The notes beneath the pieces are model-generated. The model worked only from the letters and a program-made list of their open reading frames with translations. It had not been told where the DNA came from and searched no databases. Source: Hyphomonas sp. (GTDB lineage: Bacteria > Pseudomonadota > Alphaproteobacteria > Caulobacterales > Hyphomonadaceae). Taken from it: a stretch of 64,000 nucleotides of DNA. Shown here piece after piece: positions 26,383 to 35,135 of this stretch. Where the stretch lies: the NCBI GenBank assembly GCA_002700305.1, contig PACZ01000009.1, positions 29,346-93,345 of the forward strand. Reading direction: 5' to 3'. The translations under genes were made by a program, and so were the position numbers. The stretch's first letter is position 1. Each line of letters starts with the position of its first letter.

Positions 26383-28569
26383 ATGAAACACCTTCTGATC
26401 GGCACCGCCGCAATCGCGCTGCTGGCCGGATGCGCACCGAAAGCGTCTGAACCCGCTGAGGGCGACAAGGTAGCCTTCGTTGAAACCACCCCACCGGTCG
26501 CAAACGAAGACGGCAAATTCGAAACCAGCGAAGGCCTCCTCCTGTCAGCGCCGGACTACTGGGGCAGCTGGGGAATCGACCTCAGCGTTCAGAATACGGA
26601 CATCTCTCCCGGTAGTGATTTCTATGCCTGGACGAACGGCAAATGGCTCGACTCCTTCGAAATCCCGGCAGACCGCTCACGGTATGGTTCCTTCGACCTG
26701 CTTGCAGAAAAATCCGAGCAACGCGTACGCAACATCATCGACGATCTCGCCGCTGAAAAACCAGCCCTCGATACGCCGGAAGGCAAGATCGGGGCTTTCT
26801 ACAACGCCTATCTCGACACCGACGCCATCAACGCAGCCGGGCTCTCCCCTGCCCAGCCCTATCTGGACAAGATCAATTCGGTCCAGTCGCTCGAAGATCT
26901 GGCTACTGTCTTTGCAACGCCGGGGTTCAGCTCGCCGTTTGGTGGCTTCGTCTTTGCCGACGACATGGATCCAAATACGAACATTTTCCAGATGAGGATC
27001 ACGGGCCTCGGCCTGCCGGATCGTGACTACTATCTGAAAACCGATGACAAATCTGTGGAGCTTCGCGCCAAATACCGCGATCTGCTGACCTTCATGCTGG
27101 ACAAGGCCGGCTATGAAGACGCCGCTGGCGAAGCGCAGAAAGTGCTGGACCTGGAAACCGCGATTGCCAAGGCAGACTGGGACCGCGCGCTCTCCCGCAA
27201 TCCGGAAATCACCTATAACAAGGTAACCCGTGACGAACTCGTCGACATGGCCGGCGACTTCCCGCTGGTCCGCGCCTTGGACACGATGGGCGTGGGCGGC
27301 GAAAAGGAATTCCTCGTCGCCGAAGTGCCCCCGACCCAGGAAGAGCTGGATGCGGCGGGCATTTCCGCTGAGGACGCCGCCAAGCTGGGCGGCGGTTTCC
27401 CGGAAATGTTCGACATCGTCAGCGAAACACCGCTGGATACGTGGAAAGCTTATCTGACCGCGCATTTCCTGTCGGACTTCTCCAGCGTCCTGCCGGAAGA
27501 CATCGACGCGGCTGACTTCGCCTTCTACGGCACGGCGCTGCGGGGCCAGCCGGAACAGCGTGAACGCTGGAAGCGCGCTGTGAGCGCCACCCAGGGCACA
27601 CTGGGCGAGGCCATCGGCAAAGTCTTTGTCGAGCGCTACTTCCCGCCGGAAAACAAGGCGGCCATGGATGACCTCGTCGCCAATCTGCGCAAGGCCATGG
27701 CCGCAAACCTGGAAGACCTCGGCTGGATGAGCGAAGCGACAAAGGTGAAAGCTGAAGCCAAGCTCGACGCCTTTACGCCGAAGATCGGCTATCCGGACGA
27801 GTTCGAAACCTATGATACGCTGGTGGTCGGCAACAATGCGCTCGACAATGCCATCGCGTCCCAGAAATGGCAGACCGAGGACAATATCGCAGACCTCGGC
27901 CAGCCCGTGGACCGGACACGCTGGTTCATGACGCCGCAGACCATCAACGCGTATTACAATCCGTCTTTCAACGAGATTGTCTTCCCGGCCGCCATCCTGC
28001 AGCCGCCTTTCTTCAACATCTCGGCAGACCCGGCCGTGAATTATGGCGCCATCGGCGGCGTCATCGGTCATGAGATGGGACACGGGTTTGATGACCAGGG
28101 GGCCAAATATGACGGCGAAGGCGTGCTCAAGAACTGGTGGACGGAAGAAGACCTCGCCGCGTTCCGCCAGCTCGGCGACGCGCTCGCCCGGCAGTATTCG
28201 GCCTATTGTCCGCTGGACGATGGCGAAACCTGCGTGAACGGGCGCCTGACGCTGGGCGAGAACATCGGCGACCTTGGCGGCCTGTCCCTCGCCTATCGCG
28301 CCTACAAGATGTCCCTGAACGGCAAGGAAGCGCCGGTGATCGACGGCCTGACCGGCGACCAGCGCTTCTTCATGGCCTGGGCCCAGGTCTGGCGCGCCAA
28401 ATACCGCGACGAGGCAACCCGTCAGCAGATGCTGTCAGACCCGCACTCCCCGCCTGTCTATCGCGTGAACGGCGTCGTGCGGAACCTGGATGAGTGGTAC
28501 GATGCGTTTGATATTCAGCCGGGAGAACCGCTCTACCTCCCGCCGGAGGACCGCATTCGCATCTGGTAA
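26383..28569 (+). CDS. M13-family zinc metallopeptidase (neprilysin-like), lipoprotein
   Basis: A neprilysin-type zinc endopeptidase of 728 residues, anchored in the envelope by a lipoprotein signal (LLAGC, Cys near 16). The zinc site is VIGHEMGHGFDDQG (HExxH); the third ligand is in LGENIGDLGG, and the C-terminus ends in the family-typical short hydrophobic tail (RIW). These peptidases degrade oligopeptides. The ATG has AAGGAG upstream; a TTG seven codons earlier is less likely. A strong terminator follows, so it is a transcription unit end. Confidence 0.94.
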   Translation: MKHLLIGTAAIALLAGCAPKASEPAEGDKVAFVETTPPVANEDGKFETSEGLLLSAPDYWGSWGIDLSVQNTDISPGSDFYAWTNGKWLDSFEIPADRSRYGSFDLLAEKSEQRVRNIIDDLAAEKPALDTPEGKIGAFYNAYLDTDAINAAGLSPAQPYLDKINSVQSLEDLATVFATPGFSSPFGGFVFADDMDPNTNIFQMRITGLGLPDRDYYLKTDDKSVELRAKYRDLLTFMLDKAGYEDAAGEAQKVLDLETAIAKADWDRALSRNPEITYNKVTRDELVDMAGDFPLVRALDTMGVGGEKEFLVAEVPPTQEELDAAGISAEDAAKLGGGFPEMFDIVSETPLDTWKAYLTAHFLSDFSSVLPEDIDAADFAFYGTALRGQPEQRERWKRAVSATQGTLGEAIGKVFVERYFPPENKAAMDDLVANLRKAMAANLEDLGWMSEATKVKAEAKLDAFTPKIGYPDEFETYDTLVVGNNALDNAIASQKWQTEDNIADLGQPVDRTRWFMTPQTINAYYNPSFNEIVFPAAILQPPFFNISADPAVNYGAIGGVIGHEMGHGFDDQGAKYDGEGVLKNWWTEEDLAAFRQLGDALARQYSAYCPLDDGETCVNGRLTLGENIGDLGGLSLAYRAYKMSLNGKEAPVIDGLTGDQRFFMAWAQVWRAKYRDEATRQQMLSDPHSPPVYRVNGVVRNLDEWYDAFDIQPGEPLYLPPEDRIRIW

Positions 28570-28596
28570 CCCAGGCACGAAATATCGCAAACTGAA

Positions 28597-28624
28597 GGCG
28601 GCGCTACAGGAAGCGCCGCCTTTT
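28597..28624 (+). terminator. Intrinsic terminator after M13 peptidase
   Basis: GGCGGCGCT-acagga-AGCGCCGCC is a perfect 9-bp stem with a 6-base loop, followed by TTTT. It lies 28 bp after the stop codon. Confidence 0.9.
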
Positions 28625-28647
28625 GCATTTGTGCTAATGAGATATTA

Positions 28648-29073
28648 ATGCATTCGGTTCACATCTTGCGAGACAGGGTGGAGTTGGTCAGCGAACTGGA
28701 GCGCACAAACGACGCCATGGCTATAAAAACGCGCCTTTTTGGGACAAAAAAGCCGGATAGTCCCGATCTGGGACGAATCCAGCGTACGCTGCAGCAGTCC
28801 AACATACCCATCGCTTCGCGTACCGATCACCAGAATTTGTCCCGCCCGAAACGGGCCCAGGTGTACCGGGACGCCGCTGTGGCCTATGATTCCGGCTACC
28901 GGCGCAAAGGCATTATCCTGGACTATACTTCCAAAGGCGCGCGGCTGCGTTTCCCCACAAATGAGAAACTGCCGCCCACCGTGTACCTCTATGCAAGAGC
29001 CGTTGGCCTGGAAGGGCCCGCCCGGGTGGTGTGGCAACATAATTCCGAGGCCGGTCTTGCCATGGAGGTCTGA
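28648..29073 (+). CDS. PilZ-domain protein
   Basis: A cytoplasmic protein of up to 141 residues with a PilZ-type beta-barrel in its C-terminal half. The second c-di-GMP motif appears as DYTSKG (D-x-T-x-x-G), with a YRRKG arginine pair just before it and an RPKR stretch further upstream that could supply the first RxxxR motif. Binding of c-di-GMP is therefore plausible. Start is uncertain: ATG 28648 lacks a clear Shine-Dalgarno, and ATG 28717 would give 118 residues. It stands alone after a terminator. Confidence 0.75.
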   Translation: MHSVHILRDRVELVSELERTNDAMAIKTRLFGTKKPDSPDLGRIQRTLQQSNIPIASRTDHQNLSRPKRAQVYRDAAVAYDSGYRRKGIILDYTSKGARLRFPTNEKLPPTVYLYARAVGLEGPARVVWQHNSEAGLAMEV

Positions 29074-29267
29074 CCGCCTTTCCTGAGGTTTTTTGCCCTC
29101 TCAGCCGGCGCGTTTTTCCGATCTCAGAGTTGCTTTTCGGCACTCATTCGGCCCCGTCTCAGTTTGCCGCACCGGTTCTGACCTTTGGTCGGACTTGACG
29201 TGCCCCCTTGTCAGGCGCTTTGTGCCTTCCGAAGTAAACAGCACGCAGATGCAGCAAGGAGACGCAT

Positions 29268-30449
29268 ATGGCTGACCAGGATCCGGTCGTAATCGTTGGC
29301 ATGGCCCGTACCCCGATGGGTGGGCTTCTCGGAGACCTCGCCGGTCTCAGCGCCAATGAGTTGGGAGGCATCGCGGTCGCCGCCGCCGTCAAGGAAGCTG
29401 GCCTCGCACCCGGCGAAGCCAACGAGATCATCATGGGCAACTGCCTGCCCGCCGGCCAGGGCCAGGCCCCTGCCCGTCAGGCCGGGTTCAATGCCGGTCA
29501 GGACAAAGGCCTCGAAGCCGTAACCATTAACAAGATGTGCGGCTCCGGCATGCAGGCCACCATCATGGGCCGCAACGCCATCCTCGCAGGCGACGCGAAT
29601 ATCGTCATCGCTGGCGGCATGGAATCCATGACCAACGCCCCGCACCTGATCAACGCCCGCAAGGGCCACAAGTACGGCACCATGGCGGCAGAAGACCATA
29701 TGGCCCTCGACGGCCTGTCCGATGCTTACTCCAAAGGCCCGATGGGTCTCTTCGCTGACAAGATCGCCGGCGAATACCAGTTTACCCGCGAACAGCAGGA
29801 CGCCTACGCCATCGAAACGCTGAAGCGTGCGCAGGACGCGACGGCCTCCGGCAAGTTCAAGCGCGAGATTGCTCCGGTCACCATCAAGTCCCGCAAAGGC
29901 GAGACCGTGGTCGACGTTGACCAGCTGCCGCGCGAAGCCAAGCCGGAGAAAATCCCGGATCTGCGCCCCGCCTTCTCGAAAGACGGGACCGTGACCGCTG
30001 CCAATGCATCGGCCATTTCCGATGGCGCTGCCGCCCTCGTCCTTATGAAGAAGTCCGAAGCTGAAAAGCGCGGCCTGAAGCCGATCGCCACGATCGTGTC
30101 GTCTTCCAGCCACGCACATGAGCCGGAATACTTCACCACGGCGCCGGTGCCGGCCATGCAGAAAGCCCTCGCCAAGGCTGGCTGGGGTGTCGACGAAGTC
30201 GAACTCTGGGAAGTCAACGAAGCCTTCGCGGTCGTTCCGATGATCGCCATGAAGGAACTCGGCATCAGCCACGACAAGGTGAACGTCAATGGCGGCGCCT
30301 GCGCCATGGGCCACCCGATCGGCGCTTCCGGTGCCCGTGTGATCGTCACGCTGCTGGCCGCCATGGAAGACCGCGGCGCCAAGAAAGGCGTGGCTTCGCT
30401 CTGCATCGGTGGCGGTGAAGGCATCGCCATGTGCCTTGAGCGCGCATAG
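29268..30449 (+). CDS. Acetyl-CoA C-acetyltransferase (thiolase)
   Basis: A biosynthetic or degradative thiolase of 393 residues that condenses or cleaves acetyl-CoA units. The nucleophile Cys lies in NKMCGSGM near residue 90, followed by NEAFA, GHPIGASG and the C-terminal CIGGGEG with the second active Cys. The tetramer-type length fits AtoB/PhaA. No phaB or hydroxyacyl-CoA dehydrogenase is adjacent, so polyester synthesis cannot be inferred. GGAG lies upstream of the ATG, and a terminator follows. Confidence 0.95.
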   Translation: MADQDPVVIVGMARTPMGGLLGDLAGLSANELGGIAVAAAVKEAGLAPGEANEIIMGNCLPAGQGQAPARQAGFNAGQDKGLEAVTINKMCGSGMQATIMGRNAILAGDANIVIAGGMESMTNAPHLINARKGHKYGTMAAEDHMALDGLSDAYSKGPMGLFADKIAGEYQFTREQQDAYAIETLKRAQDATASGKFKREIAPVTIKSRKGETVVDVDQLPREAKPEKIPDLRPAFSKDGTVTAANASAISDGAAALVLMKKSEAEKRGLKPIATIVSSSSHAHEPEYFTTAPVPAMQKALAKAGWGVDEVELWEVNEAFAVVPMIAMKELGISHDKVNVNGGACAMGHPIGASGARVIVTLLAAMEDRGAKKGVASLCIGGGEGIAMCLERA

Positions 30450-30486
30450 ACCCTCGCCCAACAGCGAAAGATAATCTAGAAATCAG

Positions 30487-30521
30487 CGAGCCTGGGACAG
30501 ATGTCCCGGGCTCGTTTGTTT
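30487..30521 (+). terminator. Intrinsic terminator after thiolase
   Basis: A 12-bp stem (CGAGCCTGGGAC with GTCCCGGGCTCG, one G-T wobble) with an AGAT loop, followed by TTTGTTT. It ends only 11 bp before the GNAT start codon, so the GNAT promoter must overlap it or the GNAT gene depends on read-through. Confidence 0.85.
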
Positions 30522-30532
30522 CCGGAGACCTC

Positions 30533-30991
30533 ATGATTATCAAACCCGGCGATTTCAACGACGCGCAGATCCGGGAGTTGCTGCGCCAGCACCTGCAGGG
30601 CATGGCCGAAACGTCGCCTCCCGGCCACAGCTTCGCGCTGGACCTGAGCGGCCTGCAGCGCCCGGACGTTACATTCCTGTCGGTCTGGGACGGTGAGACC
30701 CTGCTGGCCATCGGTGCCATAAAAGAGCTGGCTGCTGACCATGGCGAACTGAAATCCATGCGTACACGGAAAGACAACCTGCGCCGTGGCGCGGCGACCG
30801 CCATGCTGAACGCGCTGCTGAACCTGGCCCGCGAGCGCGGCTATCGGCGGATCAGCCTGGAAACCGGCTCAGGCGAGGCGTTCGAACCGGCGCTCGCCCT
30901 CTACCGCAAGCATGGCTTCAAAAGCGGAGATGCCTTTGCCGACTATGTCGGCAGTGAGTTCAATCAGTTCCTGCATCTCGATCTGGCCTGA
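30533..30991 (+). CDS. GNAT-family N-acetyltransferase
   Basis: A 152-residue acetyl-CoA-dependent acetyltransferase of the ElaA/PhnO-like size class. The acetyl-CoA binding segment is the RKDNLRRGAATAMLNALL stretch (motif A, R/Q-x-x-G-x-G/A variant), followed by LETGSGEAFEPALALYRKHGF, a typical motif B. Substrate unknown. CGGAGACC precedes the ATG. It converges on the Lrp gene, with 17 bp between stops. Confidence 0.88.
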   Translation: MIIKPGDFNDAQIRELLRQHLQGMAETSPPGHSFALDLSGLQRPDVTFLSVWDGETLLAIGAIKELAADHGELKSMRTRKDNLRRGAATAMLNALLNLARERGYRRISLETGSGEAFEPALALYRKHGFKSGDAFADYVGSEFNQFLHLDLA

Positions 30992-31008
30992 CCGGCCGGA
31001 ACCGGGCG

Positions 31009-31494
31009 CTATTTCACATTCTCGACCAGATCGAGCGGCAGGGCCGTCGTGCGCTTCGCCACGCGGATCACGATGCGCGACTGTACATCCGAGACCAGCG
31101 CAGAGCCGAGCAGCTTGTCACGCAGGAAGTTGTCATAGGCGTGCATGTCGGTGGTCACGACATGGATCATGTAGTCCACCTGCCCGGTCACGGTCATGAC
31201 TTCCGTCACCTCCGGCCAGGCCAGGACCATGTCTTCGAAGGCCTGGAGGTTTTCACGGTTCGGGAGGGCCAGTTTCACGCTGGCGATCACCTCGAAATTC
31301 AGGCCGAGGGCAAAATTATCCAGAATTGTTACACGTCCCCGGATAAATCCGGCTTCTTCCATCCGCTTGATCCGCCGCCAGCAGGGAGAGGAGGAAAGTC
31401 CCACGCGATCGGCGATTTCCGCAACGGAAAGCCCCGCGTCCCGTTGGATGATGTCAAGAATCTTGGCATCAACTGAGTCTATTTCTTGGGCCAA
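31009..31494 (-). CDS. Lrp/AsnC-family transcriptional regulator
   Basis: A 161-residue amino-acid-responsive regulator. N-terminal winged helix-turn-helix (VAEIADRVGLSSSPCWRRIKRMEEAGFI) and a C-terminal RAM ligand domain (VMTVTGQVDYMIHVVTTDMHAYDNFL). It is divergent from the indolepyruvate oxidoreductase across about 130 bp, which is a common arrangement in Alphaproteobacteria. It likely controls that enzyme in response to aromatic or branched amino acids; this is inference. Confidence 0.92.
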   Translation of the reverse strand: MAQEIDSVDAKILDIIQRDAGLSVAEIADRVGLSSSPCWRRIKRMEEAGFIRGRVTILDNFALGLNFEVIASVKLALPNRENLQAFEDMVLAWPEVTEVMTVTGQVDYMIHVVTTDMHAYDNFLRDKLLGSALVSDVQSRIVIRVAKRTTALPLDLVENVK

Positions 31495-31621
31495 TTTTCT
31501 ATCTTCCTTGCATATTAGGGCATGTTTTGCCCCAAACTAGCAAATACAGCGCAAGATAGGCAAGCTTTTTCGTGAGTTTTGTCGAATAATCTTCCAGTTC
31601 CTTGGAGCGGACAGATTACCC

Positions 31622-34600
31622 ATGCATCATCGTGAAGTTACGCTGAACGACAAATACGATCTTGTCGAGGGCAAGGCGTATATGACCGGTATTCAGGCAC
31701 TGGTTCGCCTGCCCCTTGATCGAAAACGCCTCGATCTGCGCAAAAATGCCAACACAGCAGGATTTATCTCCGGTTATCGCGGGTCTCCCCTTGGCGGATA
31801 TGACCAGCAATTGCGCGCCGCCCAGAAATGGCTGGACGCGCATGACATCAAATTCTGGGAAGGCCTGAACGAAGACCTTGGCGCCACAGCCGTCTGGGGC
31901 AGCCAGCAGCTCGGCCTGTTTCCCGGCGCCCGGTATGATGGCCTGTTCGGCATCTGGTATGGCAAAGCCCCGGGCGTCGACCGCACGGGCGACGTTTTCA
32001 AGCATGCCAATGCCGCAGGCTCGTCCGCACTTGGCGGCGTACTCGCCATTGTCGGCGACGACCACAATTGCAAATCCTCCACCCTGCCCTCCCAATCCGA
32101 ATTCGCGATGATGGATGCCGAGATTCCGGTCCTGAACCCGGCCTCGATCCAGGACGTGCTGGACTATGGCATCCATGGCTGGGAGATGAGCCGCTTCTCG
32201 GGCGCCTGGGCCGGCATGGTCGCGCTGGCCGACACGATGGATTCCGGGTCCGTTGTCGGGGTCGATCTTGAACGCTTCAACATCGTCCAGCCGGATTTCG
32301 CCATGCCCGAAGACGGCGTGCACATGCGCCGGGGCGATGCACCGCTCCTCAAAGAGCAGCGCCTGCGCCAAGTGAAGCTGCCGGCCGCGCAGGCTTATGT
32401 CCGCGCCAACCGTCTGGACCATGTGATCCTGCCTTCGCCAAAGCCGCGTGTCGGCATCATCGTTACCGGTCAGGCCGCCCGCGACGTGTTCGAAGCGCTC
32501 GCCGCGCTCGGCATCGACGCGCAGGAAGCCGGCCGCCTCGGCCTCGCTGTCTACAAGGTCGCCATGCCGTGGCCGCTGGAGCCGGAAGGCGTGCGCGAAT
32601 TCTGCACCGGGCTCGACCGCGTGCTGGTGATCGAACACAAACGCCCGCTGATCGAAGACCAGCTCCGCTCCGCCCTCTATCGCCTGCCGGACAACCAGCG
32701 CCCTTATATCGAAGGCAAGTTCGACCGGGACGGCAAACGCCTGCTGTCAGACATCGCTTCCATCACCATTCCGGAAATGGCCGCAGCGCTGATGCAAGTC
32801 ATCCCGGAAGGCTGGGATACATCCCGCGCCGATGCTTATTTCGACCGTGTGGGCCGCGCCGGTGAAGCGGCACGCTCCAATGCGTCGCCGACCATCCGTA
32901 CCCCGCACTTCTGTTCGGGCTGTCCGCACAACACGTCGACGGTTGTGCCGGAAGGCTCCCGCGCGCTTGCCGGGATCGGCTGCCATTACATGGCGAACTT
33001 CATGCCGGACCGGCACACGGACATGACCAGCCAGATGGGCGGTGAAGGCATCGCCTGGGTCGGCCAGCACTGGGCCACTGACGAGCCGCACGTCTTCGTC
33101 AATCTGGGCGACGGCACCTATTCCCACTCGGGCAGCCTTGCCATCCGCGCCGCGGTCACCTCCGGCGCGAACATGACCTACAAGATCCTTTACAATGACG
33201 CCGTCGCCATGACTGGCGGGCAGCATGTGGAGTCCGGCCAGACCCCGGCCCAGATCGCCCAGCAGGTCCGCGCCGAGGGCGTCCGCACGATCGTCATCGT
33301 CACTGAAGACACGACCCGCTATGCGAACGTCAAAGGCCTGCCTGGCGGTGTGAAGATCTACGACCGCGACGATCTGGAAGACGTGCAGCTGACCCTGCGC
33401 GACACGCCCGGCGTCTCCGTCATCATCTATGACCAGATCTGCGCGACCGAGAAACGCCGCCGATCGAAGCGCGGCCTGCGCGCACCGGACCGTACGCGCG
33501 TGATCATCAACACCGAAGTCTGCGAAGGCTGCGGAGACTGTTCTGTGAAATCGAACTGCCTCTCCGTCGAGCCGGTCGAGACCGATCTTGGCCGCAAGCG
33601 CCGGATCAATCAGTCCACCTGCAACACTGACCTTTCCTGCCTGAAAGGCTTCTGCCCGAGCTTCGTCACCATCACCGATGGCGAACCGGCCTGGGAAGAT
33701 CAAGAACGCCCGGCCTTCAGCGCCGACGGCCTGCCCCTGCCCGAAACGCCGAGCCTCGCCCAGCCTTACAATGTGCTGTTCACCGGCGTCGGCGGCACAG
33801 GCGTCACGACGGTCGCGGCCGTGCTGGCCATGGCCGCCCATGTGGACGGTCATGCCGCTTCCAGCCTCGACATGACCGGCCTTGCCCAGAAGGGCGGCCC
33901 GGTGCTGTCGCATATCCGTTTCGCGCGCGAGCCGGAGCAGATTTCCACCGGCCGCGTGCCGCCCGCCAGCGCCGATGTCGTCATCGCCTGCGACCTGGTC
34001 GTGGCCGCTGGCGGCGATGCGCTGAACCTGATGGATGCAGAACGCACCGCGGCCTATGCCAATAGCGACGTAACGCCGACCAGCGAGTTTATCCGCAACC
34101 GGTCCAAGCGGTTCGAGAGCGATCTTCTCTCCGCCCGCGTCAAGCGGCAGGCGAGCGAGTTCGACACCTTCGATGCCGAGGCCCTCGCCGTGGGCTATCT
34201 GCACGACGCGATCTACACCAACATGATCATGGCGGGCTTTGCCTGGCAGAAGGGCCGCTTGCCGGTGTCCCTGCGCGCGCTTTACCGCGCAATCCGCCTG
34301 AACGGCACGAAGGTCGACGACAACATGTCCGCCTTCAATATCGGCCGCATTGCCGCTGCAGCGCCTGACCGGCTGATCCGTCCGGAAGACCCGCGCGGCG
34401 ACGCACCGGAACAGAGCCTGGAAGAGCTTATCGAGGATCGTGCAGCCCGTCTGACCGGCTATCAGAATGCCGCCTATGCTGACCGCTACCGCAAGATCGT
34501 CGCAAAGGTCCGCGCTGCTGAGCAAGGCATTGGCGCGGGCGACAAGCTCACGCGGGCGGCGGCCTTCTATGCCTACAAAGTGATGGCCTACAAGGACGAG

Positions 34601-35080
34601 TACGAAGTCGCCCGTCTCTACACGGACGGAAAGTTCGCCAAACAGCTCGCCAGCCAGTTCAAGGGCGGCAAGCTCCGCTTCTGGCTCGCTGCGCCGATGA
34701 TCGCCAAGAAGGACCAGCACGGCCACCTGCAGAAAAAGCATTTCGGCCCGTGGATGATGCTGGGCTTCAAGCTGCTTGCGAAGTTCAAGGGCCTGCGCGG
34801 AACGAAGCTGGACCTGTTCGGTTACACCGAGGAACGCCAGCACGAGCGTAAGCTGCGCGATGATTATCTCGCCAGCCTGGAGCGGATCGCGGGCGAGCTG
34901 ACAGAAAAGAATCTCGAGCTCGCTGTCGCCATTGCCAGCGTCCCGGATGACATCCGCGGCTTCGGACATGTGAAGGACGCGGCGCTGACCGAGGCGAAAG
35001 TGAAGGAAGCCGAACTCTGGGCTGGCTGGCCCGAAGGGAAACTTCCGAAGGCGAAGACCACACTGATCGCCGCAGAATAG
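31622..35080 (+). CDS. Indolepyruvate ferredoxin oxidoreductase, fused
   Basis: Oxidatively decarboxylates aryl-pyruvates (from Phe, Tyr, Trp transamination) to acyl-CoA with ferredoxin or another carrier. The 1152-residue protein fuses the alpha and gamma/beta parts: TPP-binding core with NLGDGTYSHSG near residue 500, a cysteine-rich Fe-S region (CEGCGDCSVKSNC and CNTDLSCLKGFC, about 630-680) and a C-terminal IorB-like domain starting FTGVGGTGVTTVA. A further helical C-terminal domain is typical of the fused, oxygen-tolerant type. GGAGCGG lies upstream. The regulator is the divergent Lrp. Confidence 0.93.
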   Translation: MHHREVTLNDKYDLVEGKAYMTGIQALVRLPLDRKRLDLRKNANTAGFISGYRGSPLGGYDQQLRAAQKWLDAHDIKFWEGLNEDLGATAVWGSQQLGLFPGARYDGLFGIWYGKAPGVDRTGDVFKHANAAGSSALGGVLAIVGDDHNCKSSTLPSQSEFAMMDAEIPVLNPASIQDVLDYGIHGWEMSRFSGAWAGMVALADTMDSGSVVGVDLERFNIVQPDFAMPEDGVHMRRGDAPLLKEQRLRQVKLPAAQAYVRANRLDHVILPSPKPRVGIIVTGQAARDVFEALAALGIDAQEAGRLGLAVYKVAMPWPLEPEGVREFCTGLDRVLVIEHKRPLIEDQLRSALYRLPDNQRPYIEGKFDRDGKRLLSDIASITIPEMAAALMQVIPEGWDTSRADAYFDRVGRAGEAARSNASPTIRTPHFCSGCPHNTSTVVPEGSRALAGIGCHYMANFMPDRHTDMTSQMGGEGIAWVGQHWATDEPHVFVNLGDGTYSHSGSLAIRAAVTSGANMTYKILYNDAVAMTGGQHVESGQTPAQIAQQVRAEGVRTIVIVTEDTTRYANVKGLPGGVKIYDRDDLEDVQLTLRDTPGVSVIIYDQICATEKRRRSKRGLRAPDRTRVIINTEVCEGCGDCSVKSNCLSVEPVETDLGRKRRINQSTCNTDLSCLKGFCPSFVTITDGEPAWEDQERPAFSADGLPLPETPSLAQPYNVLFTGVGGTGVTTVAAVLAMAAHVDGHAASSLDMTGLAQKGGPVLSHIRFAREPEQISTGRVPPASADVVIACDLVVAAGGDALNLMDAERTAAYANSDVTPTSEFIRNRSKRFESDLLSARVKRQASEFDTFDAEALAVGYLHDAIYTNMIMAGFAWQKGRLPVSLRALYRAIRLNGTKVDDNMSAFNIGRIAAAAPDRLIRPEDPRGDAPEQSLEELIEDRAARLTGYQNAAYADRYRKIVAKVRAAEQGIGAGDKLTRAAAFYAYKVMAYKDEYEVARLYTDGKFAKQLASQFKGGKLRFWLAAPMIAKKDQHGHLQKKHFGPWMMLGFKLLAKFKGLRGTKLDLFGYTEERQHERKLRDDYLASLERIAGELTEKNLELAVAIASVPDDIRGFGHVKDAALTEAKVKEAELWAGWPEGKLPKAKTTLIAAE

Positions 35081-35135
35081 TCACGGTTTCCCTGCAAGGG
35101 TGATAGGGTCCACAAAAGACTCTATGGAGGATCCC

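Noticed and set aside
32747..34969. Long antisense open frame within the indolepyruvate oxidoreductase
   Set aside because: No motifs and no ribosome-binding site; it follows the third-position GC bias of the real gene.
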